Positions 24,326-31,671 of a stretch of DNA of 36,018 bases are shown here, one piece after another. The position numbers were made by a program, and so were the translations under genes. The stretch is from BQJD01 sp965652415 (lineage in GTDB: Bacteria; Pseudomonadota; Gammaproteobacteria; Arenicellales; CAJQKF01). Under the pieces are notes generated by a model. The model searched no databases. It saw nothing but the letters and a program-made list of their open reading frames with translations, and was not told the origin of the DNA. The stretch lies in the NCBI GenBank assembly GCA_965652415.1, contig CBFGVH010000016.1:1-36018 (forward strand). Reading direction: 5' to 3'. Numbering within the stretch: position 1 is the first letter of the stretch; each line of letters begins with the position of its first letter.

Positions 24326-26568
24326 TGCCCCACTCCAATCACTTGCCCGAGATGATGGGCACCGCCACGATCACACCCGAAGGCCGCTTCGAGGCCGGTT
24401 CGTACCAGTCCTTCACCCTGACCTATACGGCCGGCTACTTCGGGATCGACGACACGGGGTCGATCAAGATCGTGCACCGCTTCGCGAGCGACATGGGTCG
24501 GCCGCAGTTCGACGACCCGAAGGCGCCGAACTACGTGACAGTCGAGGCAAGCAACGGCGCCGTGCTGTACCTCGAGTACGACATGAAACGGAACATCCGA
24601 CCCTGGGACAAGACGCTTTACATCAAGGTGGTACGGGGATTCCTGCGGGAAGGAGACAGAATCGTGGTGCGCTTCGGCGATCCGCGCCAGGGCAGCCCCG
24701 GCATGCGCCTTCAGACCTTCTGCGAGGAAACCTTCGAGTTCCGCGTGCTGGTCGACGCCATCGCAACGTACGACTACGTCGAACTGCCCGTGCAGCCAGA
24801 GATCGCCATCGTGTCGGGAAAACCGGTCCTGTGGAAGGCTATCGTGCCGACGTCGCGCTCGACGGGCGAGCGGTTCCGGCTGTGCCTGAAGGGCGAAGAC
24901 CGATGGGGTAACCCGAGCGACCTGTGTGACGGCACGTTCTCGCTCAAGGCGAACATACCCGTCGACGGATTGCCGGCGACAGTGACCTTCGAACCCGGAC
25001 AGTTCTCCGTCGTCGTCGACGATCTTGCCGTCCATGAACCGGGCGACGTGCTGATCGATCTCGTGGACGGGGACGGGCGGGTCGCGGCCCGATCGAACCC
25101 GCTGAGGATCGAGCGATCCCTCGAGCTTCGACCGTACTGGGCGGACCTTCACGGTCAGTCCGAGGAGACCATCGGCACCAACTCGGCGCGCGACTTTCAC
25201 CTCTTCGCCCGCGACAAGGCGTTTCTCGACGCGGTTGCTCACCAGGGAAATGACTTCCAGGTCACCAGCGAATTCTGGCGTCATCTGAACGATCTTGCGA
25301 GGGAGTACAACGAAGATGGGCGCTTCGTCGTATTCCCCGGCTACGAGTGGTCAGGCAACACGGGCCTGGGAGGCGATCGCAACGTGCTCTACCGCCACGA
25401 GGACCGGCAGATTCACCGCTCTTCCCATGCGCTGGTGCACGACCTGTCCGACATTGATACCGATGCACACTCCGCGCAGGCCCTGTTCGAAGCGCTCAAG
25501 GACGAGGACTGCGTGGTATTCGCCCACATCGGCGGCCGCTACGCCGACATCCGGATCGCGCACGACATACGCCTCGAGCGCTCCGTGGAAGTACATTCGG
25601 CCTGGGGCACCTTCGAATGGCTGCTCGAGGATGCATTCGAGCACGGCTACCGGGTCGGCATCGTCTCCAACTCGGACGGGCACAAGGGCCGGCCCGGCGC
25701 GAGCCACCCGGGGGCGACCAAGTTCGGCGCCTACGGCGGCCTGACCTGCATGCTGGCCCCGGCGCTGAGCCGCGACGGGCTGCTCGAAGCACTGCGCCGC
25801 CGGCATCACTACGGCACCACCGGCTGCCGCATGATCATGGATACGCGCGTCACCTTCGACCGGCCGGCCGAGTCGTTCGACGACGATCCGCTGCTCGGCC
25901 CGACGGCGAGCCGGACCGTCGGCGAGGCCATGATGGGAGACATCGTTCGCACGGCCGACCGCGAGGTGACCTTCCGGATCGACGTCCACGCATCCTCGCC
26001 CATCGAGCGACTTGAGATTCGCAACGGACTGGAAACCGTCGAAACCTGGCGGCCTTTCTCGCGCGACGAACTCGGCCGGCGCATTCGCGTGATCTGGGAA
26101 GGATCGGAGTACCGGGGCCGCGGCCGCGAAACCGTGTGGGACGGCAGCGCCACCCTGGAAAACAACGCCTTCGACCGCGTGACGCCGATCAACCGCTACA
26201 ACCTGGACAAGCGATTCGAGACGACTTCACCGCGAACCCTCGAGTGGCAGGCGCTGACGACGGGCGGATTCGGCGGCTTCGACGCGTGGCTGGCCGATGC
26301 CGGTGCCGGCACGCTCACCATCGACACCGCGCTTGTGAAAACCACGATCGCGATCGACGATATCGGCTATGACGACCTCGTGTTCGACGCCGGCGGAATC
26401 GGCCGGCGGATCCGCGTGTTCCGAATGCCCGATGACAATGCCGCCAGCGTCGCGAGGATGGAGCGACGCATCGCGCTGCGAAACGATCGCGACAACGCAT
26501 TGTACGTCTGCCTGACCCAGGAAGACGGACACCTGGCCTGGTCGAGCCCGATCTATCTTTTTCGCTGA
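24325..26568 (+). CDS. DUF3604-family protein with PHP-like metal site
   Basis: The 747-aa product resembles DUF3604 proteins, whose central part looks like a PHP-type metal-dependent hydrolase; the substrate is not known. An N-terminal beta-rich region (1-260: GTATITPEGRFEAGSYQSF, YTAGYFGIDDTGSIKIVHRF) precedes the domain. Candidate metal ligands lie in PYWADLHGQSEETIG (about 272), DAVAHQGNDFQVTSEFW, VVFPGYEWSGNTG, VVFAHIGGRYAD and VSNSDGHKGRPGASHPG (about 450). A C-terminal beta region ends in LAWSSPIYLFR. There is no signal peptide, so it is probably cytosolic. ATG 24325 overlaps the mnmA stop (TAATG); the frame is open further back inside mnmA without homology. It converges on a kinase-like gene with a 63-base gap. 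Confidence 0.82.
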   Translation: MPHSNHLPEMMGTATITPEGRFEAGSYQSFTLTYTAGYFGIDDTGSIKIVHRFASDMGRPQFDDPKAPNYVTVEASNGAVLYLEYDMKRNIRPWDKTLYIKVVRGFLREGDRIVVRFGDPRQGSPGMRLQTFCEETFEFRVLVDAIATYDYVELPVQPEIAIVSGKPVLWKAIVPTSRSTGERFRLCLKGEDRWGNPSDLCDGTFSLKANIPVDGLPATVTFEPGQFSVVVDDLAVHEPGDVLIDLVDGDGRVAARSNPLRIERSLELRPYWADLHGQSEETIGTNSARDFHLFARDKAFLDAVAHQGNDFQVTSEFWRHLNDLAREYNEDGRFVVFPGYEWSGNTGLGGDRNVLYRHEDRQIHRSSHALVHDLSDIDTDAHSAQALFEALKDEDCVVFAHIGGRYADIRIAHDIRLERSVEVHSAWGTFEWLLEDAFEHGYRVGIVSNSDGHKGRPGASHPGATKFGAYGGLTCMLAPALSRDGLLEALRRRHHYGTTGCRMIMDTRVTFDRPAESFDDDPLLGPTASRTVGEAMMGDIVRTADREVTFRIDVHASSPIERLEIRNGLETVETWRPFSRDELGRRIRVIWEGSEYRGRGRETVWDGSATLENNAFDRVTPINRYNLDKRFETTSPRTLEWQALTTGGFGGFDAWLADAGAGTLTIDTALVKTTIAIDDIGYDDLVFDAGGIGRRIRVFRMPDDNAASVARMERRIALRNDRDNALYVCLTQEDGHLAWSSPIYLFR

Positions 26569-26631
26569 CGTTGCCGGGAATCGACCCTCGGCGGGAACCG
26601 GCGCGGACGGCGCCGTCGGCGTGAATGGCCC

Positions 26632-27366
26632 CTAACGCGTAAACAAACGCCGAGCGATTCGGCGAACCGTGACGCCGAAGCGGCGCCCGGCGCGGTCGAG
26701 CGCGCCCTTGCCGCCGCCATGCTCGGCCGCCGTCGGGTCGACCACCAGTTCGGGACAAACGGTGCGCTTCTGCTTTTCGATCGCCGAGATGTCCACCGCA
26801 CACATCTTGGCGAACAGCCAGGCGGACCAGGGCTTCATTCGGGAACCGCGCGTGTAACTTGCCACGAAATCGACCACCGCCGGCATCCCCTGCCCGGTGA
26901 TCAACGTGTTGTCGGGACTTCGCAGGTCGCAGTGAGCCACGCCGCGTGCATGCATGTCGTCGACGAGACGCTGCATGGCGTCGAAAAAGCGACGCCACTC
27001 CTCGACCGGGAGGCTCCGTCCGCGGTACGGCTCGCCGTCGAGCAGCGACATGGCGAACGCGCGCCGGTCGAAAACGCGCAACAGTCGCGGCACGCCTTCG
27101 AGCCCGTGAAGCCGGCGCAGGGCATCGGCCTCGCGGCGCGACAGCAGCGGGCCGAGCAGGCGGCCGAACCAGCGGTCGCAGCCCAAGTGGTCCTTGACGA
27201 CGCACTCGGCCCCGTCCATCGACACGACCGCGACGTCGGGCCGCGAACCGCCGCCGACGCGCAGCACTTCGATGACGCGCGCGTCGCCTCCGAAGGCGCG
27301 TAGCCGTCCCTCGATACGCTCGCGGGCGCGGGTGCGCTGCTGTTCGGTTGGCCTGGGCTTGGGCAT
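26632..27366 (-). CDS. Protein kinase-fold protein (RIO/WaaP-like)
   Basis: The 244-aa product has the core of a small, atypical protein kinase-like fold. A likely ATP-binding Lys is K58 in AECVVKDHLG, the catalytic loop is VAHCDLRSPDNTL (H145, D147, N153) and the metal-binding DFG equivalent is VVDFVAS (D166). The loop spacing resembles lipopolysaccharide core or Kdo kinases and RIO kinases. The last 70 residues are basic and may lie along the membrane (FGVTVRRIARRLFTR). ATG 27366 gives a polar start (MPKPRPTEQQ); the frame extends to 27396 with no support. Substrate unknown; an LPS sugar or lipid head group is one possibility. It is divergent from the CsgG-like gene. Confidence 0.75.
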   Translation of the reverse strand: MPKPRPTEQQRTRARERIEGRLRAFGGDARVIEVLRVGGGSRPDVAVVSMDGAECVVKDHLGCDRWFGRLLGPLLSRREADALRRLHGLEGVPRLLRVFDRRAFAMSLLDGEPYRGRSLPVEEWRRFFDAMQRLVDDMHARGVAHCDLRSPDNTLITGQGMPAVVDFVASYTRGSRMKPWSAWLFAKMCAVDISAIEKQKRTVCPELVVDPTAAEHGGGKGALDRAGRRFGVTVRRIARRLFTR

Positions 27367-27442
27367 GAAACGGTATGACCGTGCTTTTCGGCACAATCAT
27401 AACCGACTGCGCCGCCGTCGGCCCGTGAGCCCGGTGTGGCGA

Positions 27443-27470
27443 TTCCAACGGCATTGCCGCGTGCTATAGT
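27443..27470 (+). promoter_or_regulatory. Candidate promoter of the CsgG-like gene
   Basis: TTCCAA (27443-27448) and TATAGT (27465-27470) are 16 bases apart. The -10 is good and the -35 poor. The start codon is about 90 bases beyond the expected transcription start. I see no hairpin or other element in the 200-base divergent spacer. Confidence 0.4.
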
Positions 27471-27566
27471 TCACCGCCACACGGGATTCGGCGCGGCGTT
27501 CGCGGATGTCCTCGAGCGGCGCGCAGCTCATCGTTCGACCACCAGCTCCCGGGGAGGGACAACAAC

Positions 27567-28274
27567 ATGAAATCGATAGCAGCCGCCCTTGTACTGGCGC
27601 TCGTGGCTGCCGGCCAGCCCGCGTTCGCCAACAAGCCCACGATCGCCGTGGCGGAATTCAGCAACCGGGCCACCGGAGTCTACTGGTGGAGCGGCGGCGT
27701 AGGCGACGAACTGGCCGGCATGGTCAGCAACGAACTGTCGAACACCGGCTCCTTCCGGGTGGTGGAACGCGCCAACCTCGGCGCCGTGCTGACCGAGCAG
27801 GACCTGGCGGCGGCGGGCAGGATCAACCCGTCGACCAGCGCGAAGATCGGCCAGATGACCGGGGCTCAGTACCTGGTCATGGGCACGGTCACCGCCTTCG
27901 AGAGCAACGTGCAGAGCACCGGCGGCGGCATCAGCATCGGTGGCATAAGCATCGGCGGCAAGAAGGAGGACGCGTACCTGGCCATCGACCTGCGCGTGGT
28001 CGATACCACCACCGGCGAGATCGCGCACTCGCGCACCGTCGAGGGGCGCACCAGCGGCACCGGGTTCGACCTCGGCGTCTTTCGCAGCGGTTTCGGCGGG
28101 CGACTGTCGAACGAGTCGAAGACCCCGGCCGGCAAGGCGATCCGCGCCGCCATCATCGAGATCACCGACTATCTCGAATGCGTGATGATCACCGGCGGAT
28201 CGTGCGAGGGCGAGTTCCAGGCCAAGGAACAGAAGCGCCGCTCGGGCCTTAAGAACATGCTCAAGCTCGACTGA
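27567..28274 (+). CDS. CsgG/HfaB-like periplasmic protein
   Basis: The 235-aa product has a signal peptide (IAAALVLALVAAGQPAFA) with a probable cut after residue 21. The mature start KPTIAVAEFSNRATG and the following DELAGMVSNELSNTGSFRVVERANL, GAQYLVMGTVTAFE and YLAIDLRVVDTTTGEI are characteristic of the CsgG family, to which the curli secretion channel belongs. Unlike CsgG it has no lipobox Cys, and a short glycine-rich repeat (GGGISIGGISIGGKK) stands about where membrane strands might be. No curli subunit, CsgE or CsgF gene is nearby, so curli export should not be inferred. GGGGAGGG lies about 10 bases before the ATG. Probably monocistronic, with only 15 bases to the convergent SDR gene. 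Confidence 0.82.
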   Translation: MKSIAAALVLALVAAGQPAFANKPTIAVAEFSNRATGVYWWSGGVGDELAGMVSNELSNTGSFRVVERANLGAVLTEQDLAAAGRINPSTSAKIGQMTGAQYLVMGTVTAFESNVQSTGGGISIGGISIGGKKEDAYLAIDLRVVDTTTGEIAHSRTVEGRTSGTGFDLGVFRSGFGGRLSNESKTPAGKAIRAAIIEITDYLECVMITGGSCEGEFQAKEQKRRSGLKNMLKLD

Positions 28275-28289
28275 CGACCATTATCGACT

Positions 28290-29009
28290 TCAATCGGTAC
28301 TTCGCCGGGAGAAGTCGATGACGCGCACCAGCGGCGCGAGATCGATCTCCTCGAACACCGCCGCCGGGTCCGCGGCCAGGATCATCCGCACCGCTTCCGC
28401 GACGTCGTCGGCGCGCAGGTGCTGCGCGGGCTCGGCGCCGGGGCGAAAGTCGAGCCCGTCGTAGAAGGCAGTGTCGGTCATGCCCGGGTTCACCAGGCTG
28501 ACCCGCACGCCGCGCGACGCGCACTCGATACGCAGCGCCTTGACGTAGCCCCGCAATCCGAACTTCGAGGCGCAGTAGGCGGTGCCGCGCGGCCCGGCCT
28601 GCCTCGAGGCCTCGGAGCCGATGAAAACGAGGTCGCCGCGACGGCGCGACTTGAATCCCGGCACGAAGGCGCGGCTGATGATCATCGGGGCGAGCAGGTT
28701 GAGGTCGAGCATGCGCCGGATCTGGGCCACGGACAGGGACTCGACCGGTGCGAAGGCCCCGGCACCCGCCGCAAGGACGACGGCGTCGGCGTCCTTCTCC
28801 TCGGCGGCGAGCCGGCGTGCGAAGTCGTCCAGTTCACCGGCGCCCGACAAGTCGAAGCTGACCGCGCGCGACAACACCGCCGTCGCCTCGGTACTGAAGT
28901 CCCGCGCCACCCCGGTAACGGTGTAGCCGTCTGCGGCGAGCAGGCGGCAGATCGCAAGCCCGATGCCGGAACTGGCGCCGGTCACCACGATTCTCCCCTT
29001 CTGCCTCAC
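28290..29009 (-). CDS. Short-chain dehydrogenase/reductase
   Basis: The 239-aa product is a classical SDR that should oxidise or reduce an alcohol/ketone with NAD(P). The cofactor loop is VVTGASSGIGLAICRLL (residues 8-24), VLAAGAGAF replaces the usual NNAG motif, and the active site is YCASKFGLRGYVKALRIE with the catalytic Tyr and Lys, after a Ser in FIGSEASRQ. An Arg after the first strand (VARDF) suggests NADP. The start is GTG at 29009, overlapping the upstream radical SAM gene as GTGA, and it is the last gene of the chain. Substrate unknown. Confidence 0.9.
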   Translation of the reverse strand: MRQKGRIVVTGASSGIGLAICRLLAADGYTVTGVARDFSTEATAVLSRAVSFDLSGAGELDDFARRLAAEEKDADAVVLAAGAGAFAPVESLSVAQIRRMLDLNLLAPMIISRAFVPGFKSRRRGDLVFIGSEASRQAGPRGTAYCASKFGLRGYVKALRIECASRGVRVSLVNPGMTDTAFYDGLDFRPGAEPAQHLRADDVAEAVRMILAADPAAVFEEIDLAPLVRVIDFSRRSTD

Positions 29010-29998
29010 GCGCGCCCCTCCTCGATGAAGAACAAGGCCGATTCGGGCACCCTGCCGCGCAGCTGCCGGCGGGCGCCCGCGAGCAGTTCACCTTCGCGTG
29101 CCATCGTCACCATGCCGGAATTCTCCGCCAGGTTGCGGACGAACAGCGCCTCGCGAGGATAAAGCCGCCGCATGCGGCGATGAAAGTCGCGTGGCAGCCG
29201 GAAGGCGCCGACGCACACCGAATGCAACGCTCGCGGATCCACGCGGGAGAAGATCCGCTCGAGCAGGGCGGCAAACTCGTCTTCGAATCCGTCATGGTCG
29301 ATCAGCGGATCGAACCTCAACCCCACCGGCCAACCGCGCGCCTGCAGGGCGGCCATGGCCTCGACGCGGCGCGCTTCGGCCGGAACGCGGTGCTCGAAGA
29401 CGCCGGCCGCGGCGGTGGTGAAGCTGAAGGCGACCACGACGTTGGCGAGCGGCTCGCGAGCGAGCAGCGAGCGGACCTGGGTGCTCTTGGTACGCAGTTC
29501 CAGGCGGGCGCGGGAGAGCGGCTCGAAGACCGGCAGGAAGGTCCGCACGAAACCGGTGAGGGGCTCCATCGCGAGGCTGTCGCAGTCGTAGCCCGAGAAA
29601 AACCACGCCGGCTCCCCGCTGTCAGTTGCGGTCTCGCTCCGAATGGCGTCGGCGAAGTCCTCGTAATTGACGTACAGCACATGAGCTGCCGAGCGGTACA
29701 TGCCCTGCAGGAAGCAGTAGCGGCAGTCGTACAGGCAGTTCAGCATGTGCGAGAAGTAGAAGTTTCGGGACCCTCCGAGTCCGTAGCCTTCGGGCACCGG
29801 CAGAACCGTACGGCCATGCTTCACCGCCAGGACCAGGGCCGGCCGGTTTTTCTGCAGGCGGAAATTCTGGTTCGCGCGGTTGAACAGTGCGCCGTGACGC
29901 TCGATCTCGATGACCCGGGCCTTCGGGTGACGGCGAATGACCTGTGCGGCGAGCGGATAGCCGAGGGCCTCGCGCTCGACGTAGATCACGTCGATCAC
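29006..29998 (-). CDS. Spore photoproduct lyase-family radical SAM protein
   Basis: The family founder, Bacillus SplB, uses S-adenosylmethionine and a 4Fe-4S cluster to split the spore photoproduct thymine dimer in DNA. The 330-aa product has the cluster motif C88-x3-C92-x2-C95 in NCLYDCRYCFLQGMY, preceded by GGSRNFYFSHML. Further family-like blocks are AWFFSGYDCDSLAMEPLTGF, LELRTKSTQVRSLL, NVVVAFSF and PVGLRFDPLIDHDGFEDEF. Such homologues occur in bacteria that make no spores, where their substrate is not established. The start is GTG at 29998, overlapping the upstream gene (GTGA), and the end overlaps the SDR (GTGA). The catalytic Cys of SplB may not be conserved here. Confidence 0.87.
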   Translation of the reverse strand: MIDVIYVEREALGYPLAAQVIRRHPKARVIEIERHGALFNRANQNFRLQKNRPALVLAVKHGRTVLPVPEGYGLGGSRNFYFSHMLNCLYDCRYCFLQGMYRSAAHVLYVNYEDFADAIRSETATDSGEPAWFFSGYDCDSLAMEPLTGFVRTFLPVFEPLSRARLELRTKSTQVRSLLAREPLANVVVAFSFTTAAAGVFEHRVPAEARRVEAMAALQARGWPVGLRFDPLIDHDGFEDEFAALLERIFSRVDPRALHSVCVGAFRLPRDFHRRMRRLYPREALFVRNLAENSGMVTMAREGELLAGARRQLRGRVPESALFFIEEGRA

Positions 29999-30801
29999 GA
30001 TCGACCTTCCCCGTGGATTCTCGCGTGCAGCCGATCGAGGACCTCGCCGGCACTTCGGCAGGCGCGGAACTCGGCCGCGGACGGCCAGTGTTCTGCGGCG
30101 AGCGCTCGGCAGTCGCCGGCGAGCCGGCGCAGGCGGCGCTCGTTGCTGGCGCTGAAGCGCCAGCGTTCGAGGTAGTCCGTCAGATCCTCCGGCGATTCGT
30201 CCAGTGACACCTCGCGCGCCGCCTCGAGCAGCGGTTCCACGAGGCCTGAAACGATCGCGGGCATCGCGTCGGCGACCAGCCGCGACACGGTCTCGCGGTC
30301 GAGGTCGCCGGTGTCCTGCGCGCGGTTGTCCGAGACCACCTTGACGGCATGCACGAGTTCCAGGTAGCTGAAGCGGCTGGCTGCGTGGTAGAACCCGTAG
30401 CCTTCCATGTCGTAGAGCGCGTCCTCGGCAAAGTCGCGCTCCACGTCATCCACCGTGACGCACGGGGCGCGCGCGAGCGAGGTCGCGATCGGCAGCGAGG
30501 GATGGTAGACACCCGCCGCGCCGGCGCAGCGATCGACGAGGGCGACCGCCCCGCGCGCGAGCCGCGGGTGGCCGGCAATACCGGCATTGATCCAGACCGT
30601 GCTGCGGGACGCGCCCGCATGCGCGGCCAGGTAACCGCATGCGGCGGCCGCGGCATGCTGGCCGATGCCGCTGACCACCAGGGCGACGTCGTCCGACTGC
30701 CAGGTGCGAAAGGGACCCGGCGAGTTCGCGCGAAGACGATAGTAGTCGAGCCACGGCCGCGCCTCGGCCGGCAGGGCGCACACCAGGCACAGGCGCATCA
30801 T
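29995..30801 (-). CDS. Nucleoside phosphorylase/nucleosidase-like protein
   Basis: The 268-aa product has the purine nucleoside phosphorylase/MTA-SAH nucleosidase fold, which cleaves N-glycosidic bonds of nucleosides. Visible blocks are LCLVCALPAEARPW at the start, VVSGIGQHAAAAACGYL, the phosphate or ribose loop WINAGIAGHPRL, the DMEGYGFYHAASRF segment with the ribose-binding Glu, and VKVVSDNRAQDTGDL with the catalytic Asp. A helical C-terminal extension of about 65 residues (from LDESPEDLTDYLERW) goes beyond the roughly 230-aa nucleosidases. ATG 30801 overlaps the glycosyltransferase stop (ATGA), and the stop overlaps the radical SAM gene. The actual nucleoside is unknown. Confidence 0.83.
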   Translation of the reverse strand: MMRLCLVCALPAEARPWLDYYRLRANSPGPFRTWQSDDVALVVSGIGQHAAAAACGYLAAHAGASRSTVWINAGIAGHPRLARGAVALVDRCAGAAGVYHPSLPIATSLARAPCVTVDDVERDFAEDALYDMEGYGFYHAASRFSYLELVHAVKVVSDNRAQDTGDLDRETVSRLVADAMPAIVSGLVEPLLEAAREVSLDESPEDLTDYLERWRFSASNERRLRRLAGDCRALAAEHWPSAAEFRACRSAGEVLDRLHARIHGEGRS

Positions 30802-31649
30802 GTCCTGCCCGCCAGGTTTGCCAGTTCGGCGCCGGCGATGCTTTGCCGCTGCCGCCATCGCCGCGCATCCGGGCCGCGGCCACGCTTCGCCGCGCCGCAG
30901 GCGAGGATGTCGAGTTTCACGACGAGGGTTTCGAGCACCGCGAAACGCTGTGCGGGCGACAGCGGCGCCGAGTCCAGAAGGCGTTCCAGGGCGGCGACCC
31001 GGAACCGGTCCATGCCCCAGTGACGCCGGGACAACTGGTCCCGATGGCCGCCGTACTTGACGATTATCGGCTCCTCGACGAATGCCATCGGCCAGCGGCA
31101 GCAGATGCGCAGCCACAGGTCGTAGTCCTCGCAGGCGGGCAGGCTCTCGTCGAAGCCGCCAAGCTCGATCAGGACGTCCCGGCGCACCATCGCCGCCGAC
31201 GGCGATATCACGCACAGCGGCAGACAGTCATCGAAAATCCAGCCGCCGCGCTTCCTGTGCCGGCGCCCCTGGTTGACCCGAACGCCGTTGCGGATCCAGA
31301 TCTCCTCGCCGTGCACCAGCGGCACCTCGTGCGAACGCGACAGGCATTCGACCTGGCGCTGGAGCTTGTCGGGCAGCCACTCGTCGTCGGAGTCGAGGAA
31401 GGCGATCCACTCGCCCGACGCGTGGTCGATGCCGCGGTTGCGCGCGTGGCTCACGCCACGAGTGGCGTCGGTGCCCAGCACCGTGACCGCGGGGAATTCC
31501 TCGCGCACGGCATCGGCCGTGCCGTCGCTGGAACCGTCGTCGACCACGATGATCTCGAGCGGCGGCAGCAATTGACCGAGGACGGAGCGCAGCGCCCTGC
31601 CGACCAGGGCGCGTCGATCGTGAACCGGGATGACGACCGAGATTCGCAA
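30798..31649 (-). CDS. Family 2 glycosyltransferase
   Basis: The 283-aa product is a GT-A fold transferase of family 2, which moves a sugar from a nucleotide sugar to an acceptor in the cytosol. The N-terminus RISVVIPVHDRRALVGRAL and VVDDGSSDGTAD are the nucleotide-binding part. The DxD metal motif is FLDSDDEWLPDKL, and a later GGFDESLPACEDYDLWLRI contains the usual ED acid pair. There are no membrane segments. The reading frame runs back into mdh, but the domain begins at a TTG (31649), 22 bases after the mdh stop; this start is plausible but lacks a clear ribosome site. The end overlaps the nucleosidase-like gene. Confidence 0.88.
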   Translation of the reverse strand: MRISVVIPVHDRRALVGRALRSVLGQLLPPLEIIVVDDGSSDGTADAVREEFPAVTVLGTDATRGVSHARNRGIDHASGEWIAFLDSDDEWLPDKLQRQVECLSRSHEVPLVHGEEIWIRNGVRVNQGRRHRKRGGWIFDDCLPLCVISPSAAMVRRDVLIELGGFDESLPACEDYDLWLRICCRWPMAFVEEPIIVKYGGHRDQLSRRHWGMDRFRVAALERLLDSAPLSPAQRFAVLETLVVKLDILACGAAKRGRGPDARRWRQRQSIAGAELANLAGRT

Positions 31650-31671
31650 CCCGCGCCCGCGACCGGTGCGG

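Noticed and set aside
24262..25284. A 340-codon minus-strand frame opposite the DUF3604 gene.
   Set aside because: Antisense shadow, no signal peptide or domain, no ribosome site.
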